In this document: positions 1 to 7,504 of the stretch, piece by piece
Layout: every line of letters begins with the position of its first letter
How positions within the stretch are numbered: the stretch's first letter is position 1
Made by a program: the position numbers and the translations under genes
The notes under the pieces: generated by a model
What the model saw: only the letters and a program-made list of their open reading frames with translations
The model's database searches: none
Told to the model about the DNA's origin: nothing
From: an uncultured Peptoniphilus sp.
GTDB lineage: Bacteria; Bacillota; Clostridia; Tissierellales; Peptoniphilaceae
Direction of reading: 5' to 3'
DNA: 60,288 nucleotides
Assembly: GCA_946999425.1 (NCBI GenBank)
Contig: CAMQDG010000002.1
Span: forward strand, 1 to 60,288

Positions 1-757
1 CGTTTGTTAATTTGTTTTTATAAAATGCACTTTCTCCAATAGTAGTAACACTATCAGGTATAACCACGCTTGTTAGTTGGTTAGTGCCAAACGCCCAATC
101 CCCAATGACAGTAACGCTATTACCTATGACCACACTTGTTAGTTGATTATCAGTAAACGCATAACTTCCAATAGTTACAACGCTATCTGGTATAACCACA
201 CTGGTTAGTTGGTTATTATAAAAGGCATAACCCCCAACAGCAGTAACACTATTAGGTATAACCACACTTGTTAGTTGATTGTCTCTAAACGCCCAATCCC
301 CAATAGTAGTAACGTTATCAGGTATAACCACATTTGTTAATTTATTAAATGCAAACGCCCAATCCCCAACATCAGTAACGCTATCTGGTATAATTACATT
401 TGTTAATTGGTTATTATAAAACGCACTTTCTCCAATAGCAGTAACACTATTTCCTATAACCACACTTGTTAGTTGGTTATCAGCAAATGCACTTTCCCTA
501 ATGTCAGTAACGTTATCTGGTATAATTACATTTGTTAATTGGTCATTATAAAACGCATAATCTCCAATACTTGTAACAGGTTTCAGTTTATCAAAGCTAT
601 CAATCCCTGTTTCAGGTACTACAGATGGAACAACTAAATCCTTATTAGTTTTAACCTTTTCTTCTCCTTTGTTACTAAATCCAGTTACTTCATTTTTCTC
701 ATAAGTGAAGTCTCCTAAGACCCAACCACTACCTATTTCATATTTAATCCAATCCAT
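1..757 (-). CDS. BspA-like leucine-rich-repeat protein, truncated by the window edge
   Basis: The gene starts at an ATG at 757 with an AGGAGG ribosome site about 5 bases upstream and runs off the left edge, so about 252 codons are visible. It begins MDWIKYEIGSGWVLGDFTY and then carries about eight 23-residue Treponema/BspA-type LRR units (IPDSVT.IG..AF..NQL). It is a close paralogue of the middle of the giant adhesin at 28430-36847, whose matching segment starts near residue 365 (DWFQYPIGKGWVLGDFTY). There is no signal peptide, although promoter motif and ribosome site are intact. It may be a cytoplasmic or silent LRR cassette able to recombine with the giant gene, or a gene that lost its export signal. 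The missing 3' end prevents a choice. Confidence 0.8.
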   Translation of the reverse strand, partial: MDWIKYEIGSGWVLGDFTYEKNEVTGFSNKGEEKVKTNKDLVVPSVVPETGIDSFDKLKPVTSIGDYAFYNDQLTNVIIPDNVTDIRESAFADNQLTSVVIGNSVTAIGESAFYNNQLTNVIIPDSVTDVGDWAFAFNKLTNVVIPDNVTTIGDWAFRDNQLTSVVIPNSVTAVGGYAFYNNQLTSVVIPDSVVTIGSYAFTDNQLTSVVIGNSVTVIGDWAFGTNQLTSVVIPDSVTTIGESAFYKNKLTN

Positions 758-778
758 TTAATCCTCCTTTAAATACTT

Positions 779-844
779 GCCTAAATAGGCTACTTTATTA
801 TTTTTTCTTATACTATTTATTAGAGGAAAAATTTTAAAATTATT
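779..844 (-). promoter_or_regulatory. Shared bipartite motif (C) plus palindrome upstream of the LRR gene
   Basis: Reading the minus strand, AATAATTT (844-837), 12 bases, then TCTAATAAAT (824-815), followed by the palindrome GCCTATTTAGGC (790-779) and the AGGAGG ribosome site. The same layout precedes the ssb gene at 3261, the gene at 27342 and the helicase at 53870. The motif does not match the sigma-A consensus; whether it is a promoter or an operator is inference. Confidence 0.6.
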
Positions 845-873
845 AATAAAAAACAAAATTTTTACACAAAAAA

Positions 874-894
874 AGATCCCCTTTTTGGGGATCT
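874..894 (-). terminator. Rho-independent terminator of the 938-2950 gene
   Basis: AGATCCCC and GGGGATCT pair around a five-base loop. On the minus strand the stem is followed by a run of T. It lies 44 bases past the stop codon of the pilin-like gene and just before the motif that serves the next gene. Confidence 0.8.
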
Positions 895-937
895 CCACAA
901 GTTCAGTATAAGTTTTTCACTTTTTTTGTATTAAGGA

Positions 938-2950
938 TTATTGTACGTCTTTTTCTTCTTTTTTCTTATTAAGACTTATAAACGCTCCAACAAGAGCTAT
1001 GCCTGCAAGTGCAAAAGGAACCATTCCTAAAGTACCTGTTGAAGGAAGAATACCTACTTTTTCATCACTTTTATCATAATTAAAAGTTATCTTATTATCA
1101 GGTGTATCTTGTTTAATTTTAAACTCTTGAGGAAGACCTTTTTTATGGTATCCTGTGGGGATATTTGTGTTAATAATCTTGTAATCTCCGTTTGGAAGGT
1201 CAATTATTTCAACTTCACCATTGTCTTTTGTAGTAACAGTTACAACTTCTCCATTTTCATTCTTAGCATCTACCCAAGAATCTCCATCTTTAACTTGGAC
1301 CTTATATGAAACGCCTGAAAGACCTGTTTTATTTTCTACAGCATCTTGAGCTCTTACAGTAGTAGTTGTTTTAGTAATAACAGCCTTTGGTTGGTCATTG
1401 TCAGGAATTGATTGAGGGCTTGGTTTTTTAACATCGCTTGTGTTTGAAGGATCTAAAGGATTTTCTGTTCCACAAGCTCCCTTATCCTCACATTTAAAAT
1501 TAGGAGTTTTTTCACCTGGGTCATAATCAGTAGTAACATTATTTAATATTTCCCCACCATGAGTTACTTTATTTCTATCAACAGAAACTATAAATTCTAC
1601 ATTGATTTTAGCTCCCGGAACAACTCCAGGACCTTCTCCATTTTTCATAACCTCAATAGTTATTGTATTTTCACTATTAGAATATTTAACCCAATCAACG
1701 TTTGTTAGAGGGCTATTGTTAGAATCAGTTCCTGTAACTCTAATTTCAGAATTATCTACAAGTTTTAACCCCTCAGGAATTTGTTCCTTTAAAGAAAAAT
1801 CTTTATAAGCTAAAATATCTTTCGGGATTCCAAAACTAATTTTATATTGAGCATTTTCAGTAGTTCTTAGATTAATTTTTTTTGCAAATGTAAGATTATC
1901 ACTAACTTTTGTTTCAGTTCCAATATTTGCAATTTCTTTTGAAACCTCAGCTGTTCCTTTGTTTTTTCCATTTTCTTTAGGTGTAGGTGCATTGTAGTTA
2001 TTAAGCTCTACAAGGCCTCCATTTTCTTTTCCTAAATCTAAACCGTTTACAACTTTTCCATTAGCTCTTTCGATTTTAAATTCAAAATCTTCTTTGCTTG
2101 TAGCTGTAAGTTCTTTTCCTGCTTTTGCTCCAAGAGTTACAATAAAGTTTCTTTTAGCGTATCCTTCAGGAACCTTAGTTTCTTCTAATAAATATTTACC
2201 TTCTACAAGTTTTAAACCTGCTGTATTCCATTTAACAGTTCCATCTTCTCCAGAGATACCTGTTGCTATTACGTTGGATTTAGTATGTTCTGTATAGTAT
2301 TTTTTTAAAGCTCCTTCTTCAGCAAAAAATAAAGCACTAAGTTTAAATTCTACATCCTTTAAAGCTTTTCCATCATCACCTAATTTTTTAAGGTTAAATT
2401 CTTTTTCAACTTTTTCAAATTTAGGTGCTACCTTATAAAATTGTTTATCTGCTGATGCAATTTGACCATTTTCATTAATAACAGGAAAATCTACTATAAC
2501 TTTTTCAAGGGCTTTTCCATGTTCATCTTTTCCTTGACCTAATAAATAACCATGAGGTCTTTCAACTTGAATAAGTTCATATCTACCAGGAGCTTTTATT
2601 TCATGACTGTTAACCCCATCTATAGACCCTTCAAATATTTTTTTAGGTTCAGCATTTTTTTCAATTTCGCCAGTTTTTAACATTTTACCGACTTCATTAA
2701 TCTTGTACTTTGCACCTTTAAGTTTGTTTTCGTCCTTGTTATAGTCTTCTTCATTGTCATATTTCTTGCCGTAATTTGCAAGTTGAAACTTATATGGAGC
2801 GTTTACCACGGGATAATACTTATTATCATTTCCGAGACCGCTCCCTCCTCCTAACTCAGCAAAAACTCCAGATGGGATTAATGCACTGGCACCTATTAAA
2901 AGGGCAAGACTTGTACTTAAGATTGTCTTCTTTAATTTTTTTAGTTCCAT
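938..2950 (-). CDS. LPXTG-anchored pilin/adhesin with SpaA/Cna-B-like and isopeptide-type domains
   Basis: This 670-residue exported surface protein has a signal peptide (KKTILSTSLALLIGASALIPSGVFA, residues about 7-31 in two parts: basic start, hydrophobic core). Prealbumin-like SpaA/Cna-B modules follow at about 40-330 (LKGAKYKINEVG, LKDVEFKLSAL). About 335-500 resembles the fimbrial D2/isopeptide domain (NLTFAKKINLRT). Another Cna-B module lies at about 525-625. It ends with LPSTG, a hydrophobic stretch and KKKEEKD, a sortase signal. These domains normally form self-made isopeptide bonds, and such proteins are pilin shafts or tips. The likely enzyme is the sortase at 17791-18687. It is probably monocistronic: own shared motif upstream, terminator at 874-894. 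Exact pilin role is inferred. Confidence 0.85.
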   Translation of the reverse strand: MELKKLKKTILSTSLALLIGASALIPSGVFAELGGGSGLGNDNKYYPVVNAPYKFQLANYGKKYDNEEDYNKDENKLKGAKYKINEVGKMLKTGEIEKNAEPKKIFEGSIDGVNSHEIKAPGRYELIQVERPHGYLLGQGKDEHGKALEKVIVDFPVINENGQIASADKQFYKVAPKFEKVEKEFNLKKLGDDGKALKDVEFKLSALFFAEEGALKKYYTEHTKSNVIATGISGEDGTVKWNTAGLKLVEGKYLLEETKVPEGYAKRNFIVTLGAKAGKELTATSKEDFEFKIERANGKVVNGLDLGKENGGLVELNNYNAPTPKENGKNKGTAEVSKEIANIGTETKVSDNLTFAKKINLRTTENAQYKISFGIPKDILAYKDFSLKEQIPEGLKLVDNSEIRVTGTDSNNSPLTNVDWVKYSNSENTITIEVMKNGEGPGVVPGAKINVEFIVSVDRNKVTHGGEILNNVTTDYDPGEKTPNFKCEDKGACGTENPLDPSNTSDVKKPSPQSIPDNDQPKAVITKTTTTVRAQDAVENKTGLSGVSYKVQVKDGDSWVDAKNENGEVVTVTTKDNGEVEIIDLPNGDYKIINTNIPTGYHKKGLPQEFKIKQDTPDNKITFNYDKSDEKVGILPSTGTLGMVPFALAGIALVGAFISLNKKKEEKDVQ

Positions 2951-2962
2951 AATGTTTGCGTG

Positions 2963-2998
2963 AGGGTTTATTAATTTTATTAACCCTGCTCTCCTTTC
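2963..2998 (-). promoter_or_regulatory. Ribosome site separated from ATG by a hairpin (leader of 938-2950)
   Basis: On the minus strand GAAAGGAG (2998-2991) is followed by a hairpin with GGG (2986-2984) pairing with CCC (2966-2964), and the ATG comes at 2950, about 40 bases after the ribosome site. Folding of the hairpin would bring the two together. Eight genes in the window have this layout with different stem sequences. Confidence 0.6.
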
Positions 2999-3069
2999 TT
3001 TTTTTTAATTATTTTTTGTTTGTAAGCCGTTGAAACAAAAAAGTATAAAAAGAGTTAATCACTCTCGAT

Positions 3070-3098
3070 ATATATTAGGGAGAAAAAAAATAATTATT
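3070..3098 (-). promoter_or_regulatory. Shared bipartite motif (H) upstream of the 938-2950 gene
   Basis: Minus strand AATAATTA (3098-3091), 11 bases, CCTAATATAT (3079-3070). It is the only copy with a spacer of 11 instead of 12. It is divergent from copy A, which serves ssb. Confidence 0.6.
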
Positions 3099-3170
3099 CA
3101 TGGTTAAACTTATATTTTTAAAAAAAATAAAAAATTTTTTAAAAAACATGAATATTTTTTAAAATTAATG

Positions 3171-3235
3171 AATAATTTAAAATCTTTTTACCTAATATAT
3201 GATGTAAGAAAAAAGTGTAAGGAGTCTATTTAGAC
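3171..3235 (+). promoter_or_regulatory. Shared bipartite motif (A) plus palindrome upstream of the ssb genes
   Basis: AATAATTT (3171-3178), 12 bases, CCTAATATAT (3191-3200), then GTCTATTTAGAC (3224-3235). In the other three copies the palindrome reads GCCT...AGGC. Here both arms changed together (C to T, G to A), so pairing or dyad symmetry is conserved. Confidence 0.65.
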
Positions 3236-3260
3236 AAAAAGATAAGGAGGAAAAATTTAT

Positions 3261-3617
3261 GTGCTAAACATAAGAGAAATTTCCGATATAACCAACAATA
3301 CATGTTATAAAGAATTTATAGCAATAGGTTATGTAGGAACGGAGCCAAAGTTAAAGACTTTTGAAACAATCAGAGAATCTGTAGATTTTGTAGGAATTAC
3401 ATTTTATGTAAATTATCCTAAATTAGAAAATAACGCATTTAGAGTTAATGCGTGGCAGGATATAGCAAGAGCTTTAGCAAGGAAAGTGACGAAAGGAAGT
3501 AAGGTTTTTTTTCAAGGTAGACTTGAAAAAGACAATTCTATCAATGTTCTTCAGTTTGAAGCTTTGGAGACCATTGAAGAAACTAAAGAAAGACAAAGAA
3601 AAAGAATTAAAAAATAA
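3261..3617 (+). CDS. Small single-stranded-DNA-binding-like (OB-fold) protein
   Basis: This 118-residue protein has an OB-fold SSB-like pattern (YVGTEPKLKTF near residue 25, VNAWQDIARALARKVTKGSKVFFQGRL at about 68-95, given here in pieces: AWQDIARAL, KGSKVFFQG). It lacks the acidic C-terminal tip of ordinary SSB and ends in a basic tail (RQRKRIKK). The GTG start at 3261 is chosen because no in-frame ATG lies near the AAGGAGG at 3244-3250. An ATG two bases earlier (3259) opens only the two-codon frame ATG TGC TAA, overlapping the GTG. The next gene encodes a second SSB 14 bases on, so the two are co-transcribed. A plasmid SSB variant is the best guess. Confidence 0.7.
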   Translation: MLNIREISDITNNTCYKEFIAIGYVGTEPKLKTFETIRESVDFVGITFYVNYPKLENNAFRVNAWQDIARALARKVTKGSKVFFQGRLEKDNSINVLQFEALETIEETKERQRKRIKK

Positions 3618-3631
3618 CGGAGGAAAAAATT

Positions 3632-4081
3632 ATGTTATTAAAACAAACAGTAAAGTACGTAAACAAAGATGGAAAAGAATCAGCAGAAGTATTACAAGGT
3701 GTTCTTGTAGGAAGAATGACGGCTGATGTAGAGTTAAAAAGAGTTTCCGTAAAAGGAGAAGAAAAAGCCGTAGCAAATGGAAGTATTGCAATTAATCTAA
3801 ATAAAGATACTGCCGAATTTGTTAGAACAACATTCTGGGAAAATACAGCTGAAAATGCTGCAAAATACCTTAAAAAAGGTGATTTAGTAGTTTTAGTAGG
3901 AACTATGGGATTAGACAAATACACCGATTCAACAGGTGCTCCAAGAAGTCAATCAACTATCTCAGTAAGAAACTGGGAAAAAATATGGACTACTAAAAAA
4001 GAAACAAATGCAGATAATGCAGAAAAAACCCCAGAAGTTCAAGAGGCAAAAGCTGAAGACCAAGCAATGTTTGGTTTCTAA
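3632..4081 (+). CDS. ssb: Single-stranded DNA-binding protein
   Basis: This 149-residue protein matches the SSB OB-fold: LQGVLVGRMTADVELK near residue 20, TTFWENTAENAAKYLKKGD at about 67-85, VVLVGTMGLDKYTDSTG at about 88-104. The C-terminal third is low complexity and acidic, ending in QAMFGF. That tail resembles the SSB tip (usually DDDIPF) that recruits partner enzymes, though here less acidic. It would coat single-stranded plasmid DNA during replication and transfer. An AACGGAGG ribosome site is close upstream. It follows the smaller SSB-like gene, and a terminator at 4094-4122 ends the pair. Confidence 0.85.
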   Translation: MLLKQTVKYVNKDGKESAEVLQGVLVGRMTADVELKRVSVKGEEKAVANGSIAINLNKDTAEFVRTTFWENTAENAAKYLKKGDLVVLVGTMGLDKYTDSTGAPRSQSTISVRNWEKIWTTKKETNADNAEKTPEVQEAKAEDQAMFGF

Positions 4082-4093
4082 AAAATAAAAAAA

Positions 4094-4122
4094 ACCTCCA
4101 ATATATATTGGGGGTCTTTTTT
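4094..4122. terminator. Bidirectional terminator between ssb and the secretion operon
   Basis: ACCTCCAAT pairs with ATTGGGGGT, flanked by A-rich sequence on the left and T-rich on the right, so it can stop both the rightward ssb transcript and the leftward secretion transcript. Bases 4123-4247 hold only AT-rich sequence with no gene seen. Confidence 0.75.
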
Positions 4123-4247
4123 ATGCCCTTAGGAGGGTATTCACCTACCTAAAAAGCCTTTTTGCTATTTTTCTACAACTTTTAAAAATTTTTTCAATTT
4201 TTTAAAAAAAACTTATTTTTTTCACTTAACCTTATTTACTTTCCTTA

Positions 4248-7200
4248 TTAGGGTCTAAAGACTAAATCCAACCTTAGTCTATTTCTATGATAAGAGTTGG
4301 TTTCAAAAGAATCCACATAAACTCTATTGTAAAAACTGGATGCGTGAACGTACTTATTATTACCTAAATACATTATTATATGACCTGTAGGATTTTTATT
4401 ATTAGAACAAATAATGGCATCCCCCGGTCTTAAATCAGCAATAGAATTTACCCTTTTCATTTTTCCTGATTGAACCCAAGCTGTAGTTGTAGGAGGAATA
4501 TCTGTAAGTCCTGCTTTTCTGTAGGCTGCAAGAATAAGAGATGAACAATCAAAGCCTCTTTGTCTACCATAAGGTATTCTATTTCTTGCTTGTTCCAAGG
4601 CAAAATCCATAGCAATCTGAGCAGCTCTTGAATCTCCCCTGCCAGCTCCCATTAAATCAGGTAGCTTATTAGGGTCTCTTTTTTCTTTCAATCTTCCTTC
4701 AACAATAGGTCTTGGATCTACGGGTTTTCCTCCCACCCTATATTCAAAGTGAAGGTGGGGCCCTGTAGCTCTTCCTGTGGAGCCTACATAACCTATAATC
4801 TGTCCGCCCTTAACCATTTGTCCTGTTGATACAGCTATTTTTGATAAGTGGGCGTATCTTGTTTGATTTCCTCCCTCATGGTCTATAAAAATTACATTTC
4901 CATAAGATCCTTTATTTCCAGCAAAATTAACCTTACCTGATGAAGATGCCATAACAGGCGTTCCCTCTGGAGCAGCTAAGTCTATTCCTGAATGTAATTT
5001 CCATTCCCCCGTAACTGGATGTCTTCTATATCCAAAAGGAGACGATATTCTTCCCGATGCAAGGGGCGGCACAAAGCCTCCTTGTCCATAATATACTCCT
5101 GCACCCATTCCACCAAAGGCCCCTTGGTCTAAGGCTCCTCCCGAATAATTCTCCATAAAACCTTCGTCAAATAAGGATGGATTTTCGGGATCTTCTTCGT
5201 AAGCTCGGGAATAAAGCATTTGTTCAGCGTAAGATTTAGCCATTATCCTTATCTCATCAGCTTGAACAAGCCCCATAGACTTTTCAAAATTCATAACTGG
5301 ATAAGGAGAATTATACCATTTTACTAACTGACTTATAGCATCTTTAAATTTCATATTTAAAGAATTTACGGTTTTAGATACAAGTTTTGCAAAAGAGTTC
5401 ATTGCAGATTGAAAAAGTCCTTCCTTAGAACCCCCAGAAATACCAGAACCGGAGCCTTGTTCAGACGTTTTTCCTTGAGCCATTCCTGAATTTGCTGGAT
5501 TCTGTGTGCCTGTTCCTGCACTACTCCCTGTTCCTGCTATACTTCCAATATCGGGATTATTTCCTGCATAATATCTTAAAACATTCCATAAATAGCAAGT
5601 GTCACCCCAATATCTTTTAACTCCAGCTCTATCATAGCCATTAGCAAAACAGCCTTGACCAGCTGAGGCTGAGCCCCTATATTTAGGAGCGTATTTATCT
5701 ATAGCAGCTCTTCTTGCATTTTCTATATCATATGGATTAACCCAAGAATTATCTGCGAGTTTATCTTTATACATCTCAGTTATTATTTTTACCGTTCCTT
5801 CTCCCATATTATGAGCCATTATAGCTAAAAAGTAATTTCCATTATACTTATCTAAATTAGCTTTAAGCCTCATAGCTCCAAATTTTATTGAATCACTTAC
5901 GTTATATGGGTCGTGAACTGTTAGGGTCTCTTCTCCAAATTTACCCTTAGCTCTAACTTTAGTTCCTGCAACTATCTGTAAAATTCCTCCACCACGGGCA
6001 TTAGGGTCTCCTCCAGACTCCTGAGCTATCATAGCCAAAAGTACGTAGGGGTCAACTCCAAAAGCCTCTGAATACCTCTGAATTTCTGGGAAAAATTTCA
6101 TAGCATTTTTAACATTTGAAGATTCGCTGGCAGATCCCATACCTATATTTACAGATTTAGGGTCTAACCTCTTATTAGTTTCATCTACGCTTCCATAAGC
6201 CTCTTTCATTCTTTGAAGGTCTTGATAATTTATCCTATAACGTATATCTATTAAAACTTCTTTAGGAACATAAATTTTAAAGGACATTAGGTATTCATTA
6301 TAGTATTTTAAGCCCTTATCTTCTTTTTCTGGTTCTGCTGGAACTTCAACCTCCTGATAAATTCCTGAGTCTTCATTTCTATACTTATATAATGGTATCT
6401 CTTTTTCTATATAAATAGGTTTTTTATACAATCTTGAAGCTTTTTCGTCATAAGTTTTAACTCTTATAACCTTCTTTAATACCTTTCTTACGTTGTCTCT
6501 TTCATTTGCTGATTCTTCATCCCTTGAAAGCTCTTGTAATTGGTAGCCCGTCTCATATCTATAGGTTATGTTGCCTGCTACTGATACGGCCTTATCTATA
6601 ACATAATGCTTTTCAGGATCCTTAGGAAGTTCAATTTCAAAGGGTTCTGAAATAGGTCTTTGTTCTACTCTTCCTGTATCTTCGTTATAATAGTCTTCTT
6701 TTTCATAGACCCCTTTTAAAAGTTTTCTTTCCTGCATTTCCCTCATTTTCATTACAGTTGCAAAGCCATAGTCAGCTATAGAATTTTCCTTGCCTTTTTC
6801 CTTGCCTGTGTTTGGATCTCTTTTTTTAGATTCTACTAAGACGTTACCATTATCATCCATTATATCTTTAAGTTTAAACTCCTTTTCATCATAGGCTACA
6901 GGTTGAACGAATTGGTCAGGATAACGAAAATTTTCATCAAATATAATATTATCAAGGGCAAACAAAAAGTCTGGTTTAAGTAAAAAATCTTGTTCTCTGC
7001 CCCAATAGTCTTTCTTTATTTTTTTAGTATCCCTTGCCGATATAAGGTTTTCTCTTTTAAAGGCTTCAGGGCTATCCCCCTTGTCAATATCTGTCTGCCA
7101 AAAGGATTTAAGGGAATAATACTTGTAAAAATCTAAGATTAACTCATTTTCTGTGTTAAGTTCCTTGGCCATTAAATTGCCGTCTTCTTCTATTTGATTT

Positions 7201-7424
7201 TCTTCAAGTTCCACTAAGGGATTAGGGTTTAAATAGTCATAATCCTTTGACACGCCCCTTGTTTCATAGGCTATAAAATAGGCCATACCTAAAAATATTA
7301 AAAGAATAATAATAAGAGGTAAAAGGTTGACAAAGAAAAGGATAAATTTCCATAAAAACTTAATAAAAAGCCTTAAAAAGGTTTTTGTTGCCCTACCAAG
7401 TTTTTTAAAAGCTCTTTTTCTCAA
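4248..7424 (-). CDS. Secreted wall hydrolase of the conjugation system: lytic transglycosylase + M23 + NlpC/P60
   Basis: This 1058-residue, VirB1/CwlT-like protein opens the cell wall for the secretion channel. A membrane segment lies at about 24-50. A GEWL/SLT-type lysozyme domain starts near 445, with the catalytic Glu in AMIAQESGG (about 468). An M23 endopeptidase domain lies at about 795-900 with zinc ligands in HSGID and HLHFEY. A C-terminal NlpC/P60 domain (about 935-1058) has Cys in GFDCSS and His in TGHIIMYLG. Three different hydrolases in one chain is more than the usual two. The TTG start is uncertain: upstream lies a stem-loop (GGAGGGTTAATA...) and an in-frame ATT. It is last gene of the secretion operon, 80 bases after the VirB6-like gene. 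Confidence 0.88.
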   Translation of the reverse strand: MRKRAFKKLGRATKTFLRLFIKFLWKFILFFVNLLPLIIILLIFLGMAYFIAYETRGVSKDYDYLNPNPLVELEENQIEEDGNLMAKELNTENELILDFYKYYSLKSFWQTDIDKGDSPEAFKRENLISARDTKKIKKDYWGREQDFLLKPDFLFALDNIIFDENFRYPDQFVQPVAYDEKEFKLKDIMDDNGNVLVESKKRDPNTGKEKGKENSIADYGFATVMKMREMQERKLLKGVYEKEDYYNEDTGRVEQRPISEPFEIELPKDPEKHYVIDKAVSVAGNITYRYETGYQLQELSRDEESANERDNVRKVLKKVIRVKTYDEKASRLYKKPIYIEKEIPLYKYRNEDSGIYQEVEVPAEPEKEDKGLKYYNEYLMSFKIYVPKEVLIDIRYRINYQDLQRMKEAYGSVDETNKRLDPKSVNIGMGSASESSNVKNAMKFFPEIQRYSEAFGVDPYVLLAMIAQESGGDPNARGGGILQIVAGTKVRAKGKFGEETLTVHDPYNVSDSIKFGAMRLKANLDKYNGNYFLAIMAHNMGEGTVKIITEMYKDKLADNSWVNPYDIENARRAAIDKYAPKYRGSASAGQGCFANGYDRAGVKRYWGDTCYLWNVLRYYAGNNPDIGSIAGTGSSAGTGTQNPANSGMAQGKTSEQGSGSGISGGSKEGLFQSAMNSFAKLVSKTVNSLNMKFKDAISQLVKWYNSPYPVMNFEKSMGLVQADEIRIMAKSYAEQMLYSRAYEEDPENPSLFDEGFMENYSGGALDQGAFGGMGAGVYYGQGGFVPPLASGRISSPFGYRRHPVTGEWKLHSGIDLAAPEGTPVMASSSGKVNFAGNKGSYGNVIFIDHEGGNQTRYAHLSKIAVSTGQMVKGGQIIGYVGSTGRATGPHLHFEYRVGGKPVDPRPIVEGRLKEKRDPNKLPDLMGAGRGDSRAAQIAMDFALEQARNRIPYGRQRGFDCSSLILAAYRKAGLTDIPPTTTAWVQSGKMKRVNSIADLRPGDAIICSNNKNPTGHIIMYLGNNKYVHASSFYNRVYVDSFETNSYHRNRLRLDLVFRP

Positions 7425-7504
7425 GAGCCCTTTTACTTTTTGTTTTGTGTTTTCTTCTATCTTAATCGCCCCCTTTTAGGAGAGTTAATAAGCTATTAAC
7501 CCTC

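Noticed and set aside
3000..3260. tRNA or other stable RNA genes anywhere in the window
   Set aside because: I saw no cloverleaf with a GTTCRANNC T-arm or rRNA-like stretch. The AT-rich intergenic regions hold only the motifs listed.
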